This document shows positions 35,185 to 47,800 of a stretch of 64,000 nucleotides of DNA, one piece after another. Position 1 is the first letter of the stretch; each line of letters opens with the position of its first letter. Under the pieces are notes generated by a model that was given only the letters and a program-made list of their open reading frames with translations, had not been told where the DNA came from and made no database searches. A program made the position numbers and the translations under genes. The stretch comes from Yponomeuta sedellus (Eukaryota > Arthropoda > Insecta > Lepidoptera > Yponomeutidae): positions 10,751,527 to 10,815,526 of the forward strand of contig OW203726.1 of assembly GCA_934045075.1 (NCBI GenBank). The letters run 5' to 3'.

Positions 35185-35245
35185 TTTTAGCCTCTAAATA
35201 GGTTTTCAAAAATTGTCCTTAGTACCGGTTAGTGCATTAAAAAGA
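35185..35245 (+). repeat. Tail of the tRNA-like SINE
   Basis: 'tttttagcctctaaataggt' and 'accggttagtgcattaaaa' match the tail after the palindrome at 12142-12290. The tRNA head is missing here. Confidence 0.6.
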
Positions 35246-35400
35246 ATATAATATAATTTAATTTTCAACAAAAATCCATGAAGTTGTATTGAGCAAGCAT
35301 TTTTTCGCCAAAGTGTTCTTCTGTTCATATACTTATTCAGCTTTGCGTCCATCATTCTTTGTGTGGGAAGGTAATAAGAGGTTGTTTTTTTTGTTTGCAG

Positions 35401-35467
35401 ATGCGACGGCAGGCTCGGATCTCAACCGGCGGGGCGCTAGTTGTGCGCACCGCCTCAGCTTTACAAG
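35401..35467 (+). CDS. Probable first coding exon of the CBM14 gene
   Basis: Preceded by a good acceptor (ttgtttgcag) and starting directly with ATG; 22 codons then phase 1 (CAA G|gt), which fits the incoming phase of the next exon. An intron in the 5' leader is implied. Another upstream start exon cannot be ruled out. Confidence 0.45.
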
Positions 35468-38400
35468 GTATTCATTAGGGCTGAAACACACTTGTGGTTA
35501 AATGTCCGCTTTTAAATAATATATTAAATTAATTGGCAAAGGGGAAGATAAAAAGTACCCGGAACCGGCGTGCGTGCATGCAACGACTTATGAATGTTGA
35601 TGAAGCCAAGGTGATATGTCAGGATCGTGGCAACTGGCAGTCCCTGGTCTCTGCCTACGTGAGGTTATGTATGTATGTATTAAATTGTGTTTCAACAAAA
35701 TTATTGCACTAACATTTTTTTGTACAAATCATAGTCAAAACCTTGGGTAATATAGACTTGTCTAGACTAAAATACCTAAAAAATGGGTTTATTTCATTCA
35801 CCGCACCCACACGATGCGATTAAGTGCCCGCAAGTGCGTTTAGTCCCTTGATATAGTTCTTACTTCGGGTTCGCTTAGACGGACAGTGTAGTTTATTCAC
35901 ACAATCTCCAAGTGCGGTTTTTTCAAGTGACATGTTCGTACACATTAGTTCAAGGAAACATTTTCGTCGGTGTCGTGTGGCTGTCGCGGAGTCTTACATA
36001 ACACTTGACGTTTTTAACTAAATATATTACTTAATACTCTAGCTATAACGTTTTCCGCACAAATTTCCGTCACAAATAAAAATGTATGAGAGTGATAAAG
36101 TATGTGATTCATTCCCATACATTTTCACTGACGAAATAAGAGTTCAAAATGTGTGTTTTTTATATTATGTACTATTTTTCTTTTCAATTTCAGTATGGCT
36201 GTGGTTACTGATATTCGTATTCCAAAACGAATTTCGAATATCAAGGTCCATTCAACCAGGGGTAAGTAAAATGTCTTCTTCATGATCTTATTTTAGCAAT
36301 AATTTTCTTTTAACGAAAAATTTGGTCCAATGGCTTCATATTGGTGCGACTCTTCAGCATGTGGTTCTTTATACAGGTGGTTCTCAATTTTTTAAATAGT
36401 AATCGTATAAGTTTTATGGGCAAGGTGGAAGGAAAGAGAAGGCTGACCAGGAGAAAGATGTCATGGTTGTGCTCCATCAAAGAGTGCACCATTGTTAAAA
36501 CCGCGGAGGAGCAGTTCAGGATTGCACTGAACAGACCGCTGTAAAGAGCTGACTGCCAACCTCCAGTAATGGAGAGGCACTTAAAGAAGATCGTATAAGT
36601 GATTAAATTGGGCCTACACTCGTTGATTCTTTCTTCATTAGTACATAAGGTGTAATAGTAAATAACTTACTCCATTTCCAATACCTATTAGATTAGATTG
36701 ATATTTAGAGCAGATAGAACATTCTATCTTACACAGCCATGGAGCTACGACAATATACATCCGCACTTGAAATGTTTACTCCGGATGAGCACACGTGGTG
36801 ATTACGCTATCTAGGAAAGAACTCATGTGCTTACGCTATGCAGTGAATTTTTTATGAATTCCAAGCGGACGGTGTTACGGATGTTGTTGTTAAATAGCAT
36901 ACGATAGCATAGGTTTGTTACGTCTTACTTCGTCTAGGCATTATGGCGGCGGTACCTCAGTGGGTTGAACACTGGACTCGGAAGCGGGAGACCCAGTTTC
37001 CATTCGCAGTGCGGGCATATACCAATGACTGTGTTTTTTAAGGTACGAGTCATGTACATTTGTGAAGTTATATAAAAATATCACTGGCTATAGTGGAAGG
37101 AAAACATTGTGAGGAAACCTCTGAGAGAAGACCTGTGCTCTGCAGTGGGACGTTTATAGGCTACATAAAAAATCGTTTAGAGGCCTAATTGAGAAGAAAT
37201 CAAAAAAGAAAGGGTTGATATCGACCAAGGATTTTCTAAAGCTGAATAATGAAATTTACAAAAACTCCTATACTTATACAATGAACGCTTGCGTCTCACA
37301 TTCCAGTACTTGGACTTCGACAACCTGCCGGAGACGAACTTCACGTGCGAGGGCAAGGTGATCGGTGGCTACTATGCCGACCTGGAAACCTCCTGCCAGA
37401 TGTTCCACGTCTGCACAGTGGGGCAGCAGGACGAGCCCATGGACATCAAGTTCCTTTGCCTCAACGGCACTGTCTTTGATCAGGTCAGCATCGGTTAAGC
37501 CTATCACTTTCAACTGATATGTTACTTCGTTTTGTGTCTGTATCATGGAGGTAAAACAACGTTGGCTCTTTCCAGTCTTTGACAAGCACAATATTTTCAA
37601 GTCAAATTAAAGTATTTTAGATTATTATGGAGCAGAAATGAGCTCATGGGTACCAAGTTCCTTTGCCTCAACGGCACTGTCTTTGACCAGGTCAGCATGG
37701 GTTAAGCACCTACCACTTTCCACTAATAGGTTACTTCATTTTGTGTCTGTATCATGGAGGTTGACCAACGTTGGCTCTTCATTTTTCTTTCTACTGTTTG
37801 ACAAGCACAATAGTTTCAAGTCAAATTAAAGTTCTTTAGTTTATTATGGAGCAGAAATGAGCCCAATGATACCAAGTTTCTTTGCCTCAACGCCACTGTT
37901 TTTGTTAAAGTCAGTGTAGGTTAAGCACCACTTGCCACTGATATGTTGCTTCTTTTTGTGTGTATCCCCATTAAATAGATGTTTAGCGTTGGAGCTTAAT
38001 TTGTTTTCTAATCTTTCATAAACGCAATAGTTTCAGAAATGAAATAAAATACTTTAATTCTTTAATGAAACCTTGGTGTCCATTTCAAGCAAAAGCTGAA
38101 TTGTTATGCAGAAAAACAAAAAAAACTGCATATATTTCTACAGAACTTTTTAAAATTGTGTTTATTTCTTAAGAATAAGAAAACTTATAAATTAATAATT
38201 TTGTAGATCTATGAAATAAAGTTTTCCGAGTATGGCCATAATTAATGTATGGATTTTAAGAGTTTATATGATAATTATTACATTTCTTGAATGGTTCGAA
38301 GCTTACGATACAATGCTTATCTTTAACTTGGATTCATGCCCAGACGAAGGTTTATGCCCTTAAATATTTTTGTAATAAATCAATTCAGATTTTGTAATAA

Positions 38401-41400
38401 AGTGTTCACTATCTAATAGAAAGCTAACAACGAGAAGTTTATAGCAAAACATTGCAGTAACTACTGCCCATTTCTTTATTTCAGGAGACACGTGTATGCG
38501 AGAGAGTAGATGAGGTAGATTGTACAAAGTCAGAGAAGTTCTACAGTTTAAATTTAGAATTATACGGCAGCACCTTGCCGCCAGTTACGAAGACCGAGGC
38601 GGCGAAAACTCAATCAACTGAAAAACCTTCGCCTTCGCCGAGTCACGAACAAGCGGATCCGTCCGTCGATGAACCAAACATACCTATTAATAAGAATGAA
38701 AAACCTCAACCTGAAGACTCGACAGACGATCCTATACTAGATGTAATTAGTGACACGCCGCCAAAACCACCAATAGATTATGCCCATCCGACGAATCCGG
38801 TCCACACTGGACTTCCGGACCACATGGAGCCAATTGAAGGTTAGTAACGAAAGTAGTACTTTTTTTATACAACCTATAAACGTCCTACTAACGGGCAAAA
38901 GCCTTCTCTCAGAAAGAGAGAGTGTGGGCTTAATTACCACGCGACCCAACTGTGGATTTGCAATTTCAACCGTTGAGGTTTTGAACGCCTCAGACACTCA
39001 GGTTTCCTTAGGGTGTTTTCCTTCACGCTTAGCGAGTGGTACTGCTACTATAACTTAACTTAAGTAACTTAACTTATGTAGTACATAATGTACTCTTATA
39101 TGTAACATAGTATTACCGCCTATAAGAAACTATGATATAGTTGACTTGGTTCATATGTTTTCTTCTTTGCCAACAAATTTGACCTCTTCGTTTTTGGGAT
39201 ACGGACACCTAGTCAACAAGGAACCCTTATAGTTTCGCCATATAGGTCCATCTGTCTGTCGGCTGTCTGTTCATCCGCTCATAGTCGATTAGTAATTGAC
39301 TGATTAATAGAGTACCTAATTGTATTTACCATGCTGACTTAACGGTAGGATAAAATATTTTAGCTTTTTTTAAGCTGGGGAAAAAAAAATATCTCTAATT
39401 TAGAGACGGATTAAAACTTGTGGTGCAGTGTATCGTTTCATGAAAAACATCGTAATGACTTGTCTTTCCTGTGGGCTAGGCCGACTATTCTGTCAAGGTG
39501 GTGCTGGGCAAGCCTACTCAATCTACAACAGTGTCCCAGGCACCGCAGCATCCAAATGATCCCTTTACCCAACTAGTGTTAATGATAGTGCCACTGAACG
39601 CTTCATAAATCATCTCATTATGTAAGTATATGCAAAAGCCAAGGCCAAAGTCAATGTTGGGAGTGTCGTGTAGAAAACTTCGTACAAATACAATTGAAAT
39701 TAACTTTGATGCATCTGATAGTTGTGAAAGTAAAGCATACCATCTACGAAACCCTACATCGCGCGTAGCCTGATATGCAAATGGCCGGTTTTTGAGGCTA
39801 ACACGATCTAGCATGATCGAAAAACAAACGTATTAGAAAACCAAATACATGATTTTTCAAGGACTGGACTGCAACCTCGGTTAGCTGTGAATGTAATTTA
39901 TATGCTGTATTTGTTGTGCGAAGTCGACATCTATTTTTTACATTGGCCGGTATCTGGTCAGAATAGTAGTTTTTATACTTGACGTTCTATTTTATTTCCA
40001 GAAAACCAAGAAGAAGAAGAATTCGACAGCGAAGACGCTGACTACGAGGACGATTATTCGAAAACACCGACGACAACGTACGTGCCTTCTACTACAACAA
40101 AAGCACCCCGAACAACAACATTATCTGCGCCTTTAATCACGTCACAGCAACCGTCACCAACACTTCCTTCTACATCGCCACCTTCTCCAACGCACTCTTC
40201 AATAGCATCCCCGACGCTCTCCTCATCACCATCAGCATCGCCAACCTTGGATCCAGCATTACTCTCACCACAGGAATTCATCTACCGCCACCGAGGGCCA
40301 GGGTCCGAAGCCATATCATTCCAACGTCAAGGCTTCCGCCCAGCCGATGGTGTCTACATAACCCACGCTCCTCCGCCTCAGCAGCAATCATACGAACATT
40401 ACCAATATGAGTCGTCTAGGACAGCGCCAAGACCTGGTGCCCCCAGACCTGCACCATTTTCCCAGAGACCAACTCCTTTCCGTGTGACTACTTTAGACCC
40501 AAGAGATCAGCTTTCACGACCCGGACCATCCTCGCAGTCATCTGAAAGACACGAGACTGCGGTGAAGCATCGCCAGACATATTTGCCTCCACCACCCGCG
40601 CAGAGGCCCTATGACCCCTATTACTATGACCGGAAGAGAAGCGAAGATGTGCACTCAGAAAATGAGTCGTCTCTGGCAGCTAGGTCTGTTGCCCCGCCAA
40701 GAGCAACAGAACGACCTCCAGCAAAGCCAAAAAGCCCGCCTAGAGTCATTGTCACAGCCAGTGCTTCAGTCAGTGATAGCAATGGTAAAAGGCTGAACTA
40801 CACCGTCGGAAATGTGGTCAGTGCTGTGAAACCAATCGTACCCATAAACTATGACGATTATAAGGAATCCGATCTGATATTTGATCCGTTCTTCCTAGAC
40901 GTGCCTAAGTTACAAAAGCGCAGAAAAACTAGAGGCAGCCACGGTAAGAGAAAAGTTTTCTCCATTCCGGCTCCTGCGACTATTGCTACTGAGTTAGTGG
41001 TGCCTATAGCTAAAGTGACAACGCCGAGTGTGACGTCGCAAGCAACGACAACGCTACGTTCATCGACCTCTCCGGCATTCACGACGACAACGGCTGCTTG
41101 GAATCCGAACGATTACGTCGATGACAACTACGAGCCTCAAGCTTACATTCCACCTATACCGCCAGTGGTCCTCCTCTCGTACGATCGAACTAAGTTTAAA
41201 AAGCAGGGGGGTACTTCAGCAAACGGTTTTAGCGATGCGATTATACGCCAAGAGTCGAAAGATTGGAAAGAGGAGTCAAAGCCGAAGTCTTTGCCTGCTG
41301 CGCAGTCAACTTCTAGTCAATTCGCGGCAGTCGTGCCTGGCCCAGCGGCCGCGCCCCCGTCGCCTGCGCATACGCATCCCGCGAGCCTCCTCTGCGATGG

Positions 41401-41419
41401 CTGTCAAGCCCGGGTCTAA
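35401..41419 (+). CDS. CPAP1-like secreted protein with one CBM14 chitin-binding domain
   Basis: The five-exon model is 35401-35467, 36194-36261, 37307-37483, 38485-38839 and 40002-41419, with GT-AG borders and matching phases, for about 694 residues. A hydrophobic segment (WLWLLIFVF) in exon 2 fits a signal peptide. Exons 3 and 4 together hold the six cysteines and aromatic positions of a CBM14/peritrophin-A domain (FTC, TSC, HVC, FLC, then RVC, VDC). The rest is a long Pro/Ser/Thr-rich, partly acidic and partly basic tail ending at TAA 41417-41419. Insect CPAP1 proteins with one CBM14 domain bind chitin in cuticle or apical matrix. The domain call is strong; the first exon is the least certain part. 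Confidence 0.75.
36194..36261 (+). CDS. Signal-peptide exon of the CBM14 gene
   Basis: The acceptor is ttcaatttcag and the donor GGG|gtaagt. It encodes a Trp/Leu/Ile/Phe-rich hydrophobic run followed by a polar segment, consistent with a signal peptide and cleavage region. Confidence 0.6.
36405..36600 (+). pseudogene. LINE tail fragment inside an intron
   Basis: The frame GKVEGKRRLTRRKMSWL and the following 'gcactgaacagaccgctg' segment resemble the C-terminal end of a non-LTR retrotransposon RT. It lies in the intron between exons 2 and 3 of the CBM14 gene. Confidence 0.5.
36945..37168 (+). repeat. tRNA-derived SINE inside an intron
   Basis: The head 'ggtacctcagtgggttgaac' resembles an A box and 'cccagtttccattcg' a degenerate B box. 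The body ends with 'ctctgcagtgggacgtttat'. The same family is seen at 33146-33290 and 38860-39045. Confidence 0.6.
37307..37483 (+). CDS. CBM14 exon, first four cysteines
   Basis: 59 codons, acceptor ttccag and donor CAG|gtcagc, phase 0 at both ends. It carries Cys at exon residues 14, 30, 36 and 51 with the GYYADLETSCQMFHVC core that defines insect CBM14 domains. It is GC-richer than the flanking introns, as expected for coding sequence. Confidence 0.85.
37440..38075 (+). repeat. Tandem triplication covering the exon 3' end and intron start
   Basis: Three blocks begin with 'aagttcctttgcctcaacgg' or a variant at 37448, 37655 and 37874 (spacing 207 and 219 bp). Each continues through 'gtctttga.caggtcagc' and the intron text 'gttacttcgttttgtgtctg'. 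The second copy keeps an intact donor (cag|gtcagc); the third is more decayed. None of the extra copies has an acceptor, so they are not full exons. Confidence 0.85.
38485..38839 (+). CDS. CBM14 exon, last two cysteines, and linker start
   Basis: The acceptor is tttatttcag and the donor GAA G|gttagt (phase 1). It begins ETRVCERVDEVDC, the end of the CBM14 fold, then turns into a Pro/Glu/Ser/Thr-rich linker. Confidence 0.8.
38860..39050 (-). repeat. SINE fragment in an intron
   Basis: It shares 'tataaacgtcc', 'gtgggcttaatta' and 'gaacgcctcagacactcagg' with 33146-33290. Confidence 0.55.
40002..41419 (+). CDS. Final exon, long Pro/Ser/Thr-rich tail
   Basis: The acceptor is ttatttccag. It enters in phase 1 and is open for 471 further codons to TAA. 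It starts acidic (NQEEEEFDSEDADYEDD), passes through a Thr/Pro/Ser-rich mucin-like stretch, then Tyr/Pro- and basic segments, and ends with a short Cys pair (CDGC). No folded domain is evident. Such tails are common in cuticle and matrix proteins. Confidence 0.8.
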
Positions 41420-42400
41420 GCCTTAGCTCATTTTATATATGAATTTATAGGTACAGAGATAAAATGGCTTACTACGCTCTCGATGTGCAGGCGCAAAATT
41501 GTGACACAATGATTCTGTCTGACTCGCTTGACGATCCAGGCGCACAAAAAAGTTCTAAAGCCGTACTGAGCCTGCGCATTGACTGGGTGCTAGGTCTACA
41601 ATAGATAGGTAGCGAATTTTATACTATTTTATGTTAGAACTTTTCTACGGCTTTTGCTATTTATGACTGTATTTTATATTTCTTTTATCTATACGGATTG
41701 GCAATACTTTGCTAAGCGGCGTTGTTTAGTTGTGAAGTGCACAAGTTATCAAGTGTATTTTCGCCGAGCCATCGATGAAAATATTTCAATTTTAACCTGG
41801 TTCACCGAATATCGTATAATGATGCGCCGGAAGCTGGGGAACACTTCCGGGCAAGTTTCCAACAACTGAGAACAGCGGGAATACTGAAAAATGCGTTAAT
41901 TACATAAAAAAAAGAATGAAACTGAAACTATTCTGAACGATGTTTGATGTTCTCCGTTGAGTAGTCTCAAAACCTTCTAGTTCAGCAGAGAGGGACAGAC
42001 CACCATAATAAATGACCGCTTTGTTCTTTGGGATTCCTTATAATCTTAATATTTTATCATATTACAATTCATGATGAATTTGAACATAATGTTGCGATTA
42101 TTATTAAATGTATTTCAAATGCTTTTGATGTAATAAAATTCGTCTGTAATGTTCTCGCTGTCCCCAATGGAGCTGTTCCCACGGCCATGTCTGTTGGCAA
42201 TGTAAAATATGTAGCTACGGAATCAGATAAATGTGTAAATAACTTTGTATTATTAAATCACGTAGCTATGTCCTAAAAACAGTTAACTATATAAGTACTT
42301 TATTTTACATTTATATTTACAATGTTAAATTGTTTTTTTTTATTTTTAGTCGCTCGTTAAGAAAACTTTGTAAATATTTTTATAATAAACTTTGTGTGTC
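41420..42400 (+). other. Probable 3' UTR of the CBM14 gene
   Basis: AT-rich, without a coding frame of note. The first good polyadenylation signal after the stop is AATAAA at 42384-42389. Confidence 0.45.
42384..42389 (+). terminator. Candidate poly(A) signal AATAAA
   Basis: It is followed by 'ctttgtgtgtc' about 10-15 bases downstream, a GT-rich element suited to cleavage and polyadenylation. Confidence 0.45.
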
Positions 42401-42431
42401 ATAAAACTTTATTTTTTTATTACTATATAAG

Positions 42432-42600
42432 AATATTAAAAACCTATTTAGAGGCTAAAAATTCCACCCATGCCGGGATTCGAACCCGCGACCTCTGGCT
42501 ATCCGTGCCAGCGCTCAACTGACCTAATGGATGACTCACCGGCATCAGTGAAATTTTGAACCTATTTACAATACTCTCTGTATAACGTACAGGCAATATA
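42432..42600 (-). repeat. tRNA-derived SINE
   Basis: The minus strand carries a tRNA-like head with B box (gggttcgaatcccgg) and the same flanking text as 53205-53345. It is related to the palindrome at 12142-12290. Confidence 0.65.
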
Positions 42601-43039
42601 AGAATAACCATTCAATTCAAGTAATAATTCAAATTACGCCACTGTCTTACTTTCTTTTTCCTCTGTGCGTAAGTAAATCACTTTCGGTAAAGGCGGCCGG
42701 TGGTAACTGAATTGTCGACGTAAACAGCTTTGGAGATTGACTGATTGATTCATTTAGGTTAGGTAGATATAGTCACATTTGGTAAACAAGCAACAGTTTT
42801 CAATCACATAAAGTGTAGGTAAAGACCTAAACTAACGTGCCCAAATCGCTTATTTTGACCTAGTTTAGCACGATTTATATCGCTCTAAATTGTATGGAAC
42901 TTTAGATGGCTAATGTACCTACGGCTTTGCAAAGTGAGCATACAAATATAAATTAAATAAAATTAAATACAAAAATGTTTTCTAAAAATCACTATTCATG
43001 TGATTCAGAGATTGTAGTGAAACTTTTTGCAAAAACTAC

Positions 43040-43260
43040 ACACAAACATAACCTCACGGCTGTATCCCAGAGGGGTGGGCAGAGACCAAGGACTGCCACC
43101 TGCCACGTTCCTGACAGATCACCTTCGCTTCATCAACGTTCATAAGTCGTTGCATGCACGCACGCCGGTTCCGGATACTTTTTATCTTTACTTTTGCTAA
43201 TACATCCCCTATCTGATCGATGTATGTCCACCTGGGACGACCCTTACCAACCCGCAAAAA
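43040..43260 (-). pseudogene. LINE RT tail fragment (32-kb family)
   Basis: 67 codons with GRPRWTYIDQIGDVLAK and RRACMQRLMNVDEAKV, nearly the same as the end of the 32222-32995 frame. Confidence 0.7.
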
Positions 43261-43310
43261 CTATTACTAAAAAACTACAAAGGCATTGGCAAAGTTCCAT
43301 TTCCATCCAA

Positions 43311-43362
43311 CGTAGTTTAGTTTTTATTTACAAACGACATTGTAAATAAAAACTAAACTACG
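43311..43362. repeat. Perfect 23-bp hairpin with 6-nt loop
   Basis: Arms 43311-43333 and 43340-43362 are exact reverse complements (start cgtagtttagtttttattta). Outside the stem the flanks are unrelated. Confidence 0.85.
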
Positions 43363-44035
43363 TTTGTATAGAAATTGCTCCCTGATGAATTATTGATACC
43401 GACATCTTTGGTCCGACATTTTATTATTTTTCAACCCATCTACTATTCGAAAAAGACTAGTTGGTTCGCTTTTAAGTGCACCCAAAATGGTTTCTTCTAC
43501 AAGAAACTTTTAGCGGACAGTAATACGTTTTTTATGCTTTAAAGATGAGTGCGCCGCAATTATATTTGATGCGCACTTTTTGAATTTAGAACATCTCTGT
43601 GTTTAGCGCCAAAGAAATCGAACGTTTAAATAAAAACTGGCCGGCTGGTACAACGCTCATAGTCGCGCCGCCGCCGGCTGACTAAAAGAAATTAAATTAA
43701 AAAGGCGCGAACAACAGCCGGCATTTTCGTAAATTTTCACAAATTGTAAGAAATTTATGGTTTTGTTTTGAAAACTGAGACGCCTTTTATTTAGGTACTC
43801 TTAGTGGGTGATGAAAAGTAGCGATCACTCGGGCGCAACATATATTTTTGGCGTACTATGAATCCCTCACTACGTTCAAGATTCTACTAAAGAATCTACT
43901 ACTTTAGAATTCCTCACTTTGCTCTGAATTCAAAAAAATGCCCTTGCCGTAAAAATATTAGTTTGCTCCCTATTATAAGGGAGCAAAATAATATTTCTAC
44001 GGCGCTTTAAAATATTTATAATCTTTTCATCATCA

Positions 44036-44402
44036 TCGTTATCAACCCTTGTATGTCCCCACTGCTGGGGCACGGGTCTCTTCCTGCATCGCAGGAAGGT
44101 TAGGCCATACTCCACCACGGGGGCCAAGTCCGGGTTGGTGGAGGATTGTAAGACAGTGGCGGGCCTTACTGTCAGAAGTTATCAAGCCGCCCATAAGGCC
44201 TCTGACATGGCTTAACGACTGCCATTATATGACAGCCGGCACCAACGGCTTAACGTGCCTTGCGAAGCACGGAAGCGCTCGGAAAAATGCCACTAGCGGT
44301 AGTCACGGGACGCTCACCCATCCCGTACCTGACCGCGCCTGTTGTTGCTTAACCACGTGATTGATTCCAATCACTCGGTTCGCCTAGGCCACGAGCGCTT
44401 CA
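44036..44402 (-). mobile_element. SINE-like element, near-identical to 20942-21307
   Basis: Reverse-oriented copy, differing at about five positions over about 365 bp, with a (cat)n-rich 3' flank (catcatcatcg). Confidence 0.75.
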
Positions 44403-44545
44403 TCATTCATCATCATCATCAGCCCGGTAAACCCCACTGCTGGGTATAGGCCTCTTCATTTCCACGCCAACCAGCACGGTCTCGCGCTAGTCTCATCCAC
44501 TGTTTGCCGGCTGCTTTACATATTATGTAGGTCATCTGACCATTA
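44403..44545 (-). repeat. Repeat tail fragment (ccccactgctgggtataggc)
   Basis: A second tail-type repeat directly adjoins the SINE-like element, with CAT repeats between them. Confidence 0.5.
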
Positions 44546-44562
44546 TAATCTTTTGCGATCTA

Positions 44563-44570
44563 CTATTTAC
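44563..44570. repeat. 8-bp target duplication (ctatttac), left
   Basis: Identical to 54154-54161. The two flank the hAT-like termini. Confidence 0.85.
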
Positions 44571-44693
44571 CAGTGTTGCCAGACTGGCCTTGTGAAAAGT
44601 CACCTAAAATAGGCAAAAAAGTAACCTTTTGGTATAAAAAGTCACCTCACCAATAAAAAAGGTCCTAAAACATAACTGGGATACATACCTAAT

Positions 44694-44776
44694 TGATGTG
44701 TATCAATCAAACAACCGTCACGGTTTGAGACTGGTTTATTACTGGCGCGGCCCATCGACGACGTGCCGACGCCACA
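44694..44776 (-). repeat. LTR, 83 bp (3' LTR of the element)
   Basis: Identical by reading to 48991-49073. Confidence 0.9.
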
Positions 44777-44853
44777 CTCCTTCCACATTAATCCAAAGTC
44801 CTGACAATAACAAAGAATAATAATTGTAAACCAAGCTTGTTTCTCTTAACTAA

Positions 44854-47800
44854 CTAATCCTTATAACTAACCTTTTTAAATCTACACGAGCGCAGTGGTC
44901 TACGCGAGCCCGGCAGCGGCTGGCCATTGTCACTATTAGGCCCTGGCTGTTGATCAGGTAAGAGCGCGCCAGCTGGCTCTAAATCTATTTCTCTCTCTGG
45001 CTCGCTACCTGGCTCTTCCTGCGCTTCCACCCACTCGTCTTCCTCCACATTGTGCCTCACACAACCCTCGGCTGGAGTATTCGTGTGCGGAGACGGGTGC
45101 GTGGCTGTGGCCGTGCATTGTTCCACTACTGGAAACTTCTCAATAATGTCATTGTCGACTGTCTGTCCAGCAACGTTTACATCGTAGTAGCGCATCAGCT
45201 GATCTATATGACGTTTACAAGTGACATTGTAATCGGTCGCGTAGACTTCGTACATTCGGTTACCGATCGATTTTGTAATTTTACCAACAGACCATATTTC
45301 TTTTTTATGTACATACCACCGTAACCATACATTGTCACCTACATTAAAATGTCTGTTACACTTGGGAGCGTCAGTTTTGGTCTTCTCATTTTCTTTTTCT
45401 ATCATAAGATCTAACATACACCTGAGATTGCGTCCAAAAAACATTTTAGCTGGTGACTCGCCTGTGGAACAGTGAGGGCTATTTCTGTACTCGAATAAAA
45501 GCCCAAGTAATTTTTCTTTAACCGTATCAAAAGAATTAGTTTCTGCAAGTAAGCGCTTTATCATATTCTTACAGGTTTTTACCGTATTTTCAGCTTGCCC
45601 GTTGCTGGACGGATGGTAAATTGGTGATGTAACGTAACGAATTCCATTCGTAGAACAAAACATAACAAATTCTTGTGAATGTATTTTTACATCGTTATCC
45701 GATACAATGACCTTAGGTATTCCGTATCTAGAAAATAATTCCTTTAATTTCCTTATGAGTGCCCTAGTAGAAGTGCCCCCGTCCATTAACAGACACTCCG
45801 GCCATTTACTATAGGCATCTATTACTACTAGGAATGTTTTATTTGCCATGGTGAAATAGTCAATGTGAAGCCGACTCCAGGGCTCAGTTTCGGCTGGCCA
45901 GGGCGCCGGCGACGCACGCGGCGGAGCGCTGCGCACACTCGCGCAATTCACACACGACCCTACCCACTGTTCTATGTCCTTGTCAATACCGGGCCACCAA
46001 AACCGGCTTCGGGCTACACCTTTGCTTTTAACTATGCCTAGGTGACCCGCGTGCAATTCCTTTAACATTGTCTTCCGATAAACTGTTGGAATTACGATCC
46101 TATGCCCTCGGAATAAGCAACCGTTATCTAATTCCAACTCAGTCTTGCATTGGAAATACGGTTGGACAGTTTTACAATTAATTTTGCGTGGCCATCCCAG
46201 ATTCATATACTTTATGACAGTACTTAAGGTACTATCCTCTGAAGTAGCCTTAACTATGTCTTTGAATTTCATTGGTGCAACATTCGAGTCAAGATACTTT
46301 AAGTATGACACATCATTTTCATCGTATTCTGGACTTTTATTTTCGATCGCCGCGCGAGAGAAATAATCCGCTACAACGTTATGATTGCTACTTATATACT
46401 GCACGCTGTAATTGTAGGCGGATAAAATTATTGCATAACGTTGTAGCCGAGATGCTGCCATTACCGAAATTCCTACTTTTTTGCCGAATATCGAGAGTAA
46501 CGGCCGATGGTCCGTTTTTAAAATGAACGGAATTTGACGTCCGAAAAGGTATTGATGAAAATGTTTGACACCGTAAACTATAGCCGTTGCTTCCTTCTGG
46601 ATTTGACTATAGTTTCTTTCACTGGAGTTCAGTGACCTAGACGCAAACGCTAGTGGTCGCTCTCGACCATTGGTACCTATCTGTGCCAGAACGGCACCCA
46701 AACCATCTGGGCTGGCATCCACTGATAACACCAGCTGTGCCTCAGGATCGAAATGGGCTAGCACGCGGCCAGAAGACAGTTCCTTCTTTATCTCTGTGAA
46801 CGCGCGTTCGTGGCGCTCAGCCCATTCCCACACGGCTCCAGCTCGTAAAAGTTCGTGCAGCGGATGTAACTTTTCGGAAGCGTTTGGCAAAAAATTTCTA
46901 TAATAATTTATCATTCCTAAAAATCTTTTTAAGCTTAATACGCTATCAGGACGAGGTGCATCGATTATAGCTTCTACTTTTTTTTTACAAGTTCTCAATC
47001 CTTCTTTACTTATAACATAACCTAAATAGGTTACAGAATCTTGGAAAAACTTGCACTTTTCCTTATGTAGCTTTAATCCAGCGTCACTCAACCTAGACAA
47101 CACCTCTTTTAGCCTAGCTACATGTGTCTCCTTGGTCGGTCCTGTGACGCAAACGTCGTCCAACCAACAGCTGACGCCATCTATACCGGATAAAAGCGTT
47201 TCCATTGACCGCTGAAAAATCGCTGGCGCATTTGCCAGTCCATAAACAAGTCGGGTATATTTATAAAGTCCTTTAGGTGTAGTAATTGTCGTGAGGTCCT
47301 GACTACTCTCTGAAAGAACAAACTGGTTGTAGGCGTTACTGAGATCAATTTTAGTAAATTTCTCCCCTCCGCCGAGATTAGAAAAAACCTCCTCAATACG
47401 CGGCATTGGGTATTTTTCAATTTCTAAGTCACGGTTTAATGTGAGGGAAAAATCGCCCGCTATCTTAACTTTTCCATTTTCCTTGAGCACTGGCACAATT
47501 GGTGTCGCATATTTAGTAAACTTAACAGGCACCAATACACCTAAATCAACCAATCGCTTGATTTCTTCCTCTACCCTATCTTTTAATGCGAATGGAACTG
47601 ACCGCGGTTTGAAAATTTTCGGCGACGCATTTTCTTTGAGTTTAAATTCTATTTCAAATTTATTGAACTTGCCTAATTCATCGCTGAAAAGGCTGGAGTA
47701 CTCTGTCAATAACTGAAGCACCTCACCCGGGCACTCATCGCTCTTACACAAAATATTATTATTTGAGGAGAAAAATAATCCGAATTTTGCCATAAAATCT

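Noticed and set aside
35560..35680. Possible additional exon near the CBM14 gene
   Set aside because: The text matches the LINE tail family (atgcaacgacttatgaatgt), so it is a repeat.
36082..36190. ATG-started frame before the signal-peptide exon as the true gene start
   Set aside because: Its frame does not feed the WLWLLIF frame across the acceptor at 36193, and the sequence before that acceptor is intron-like. The exon at 35401 fits the phase instead.
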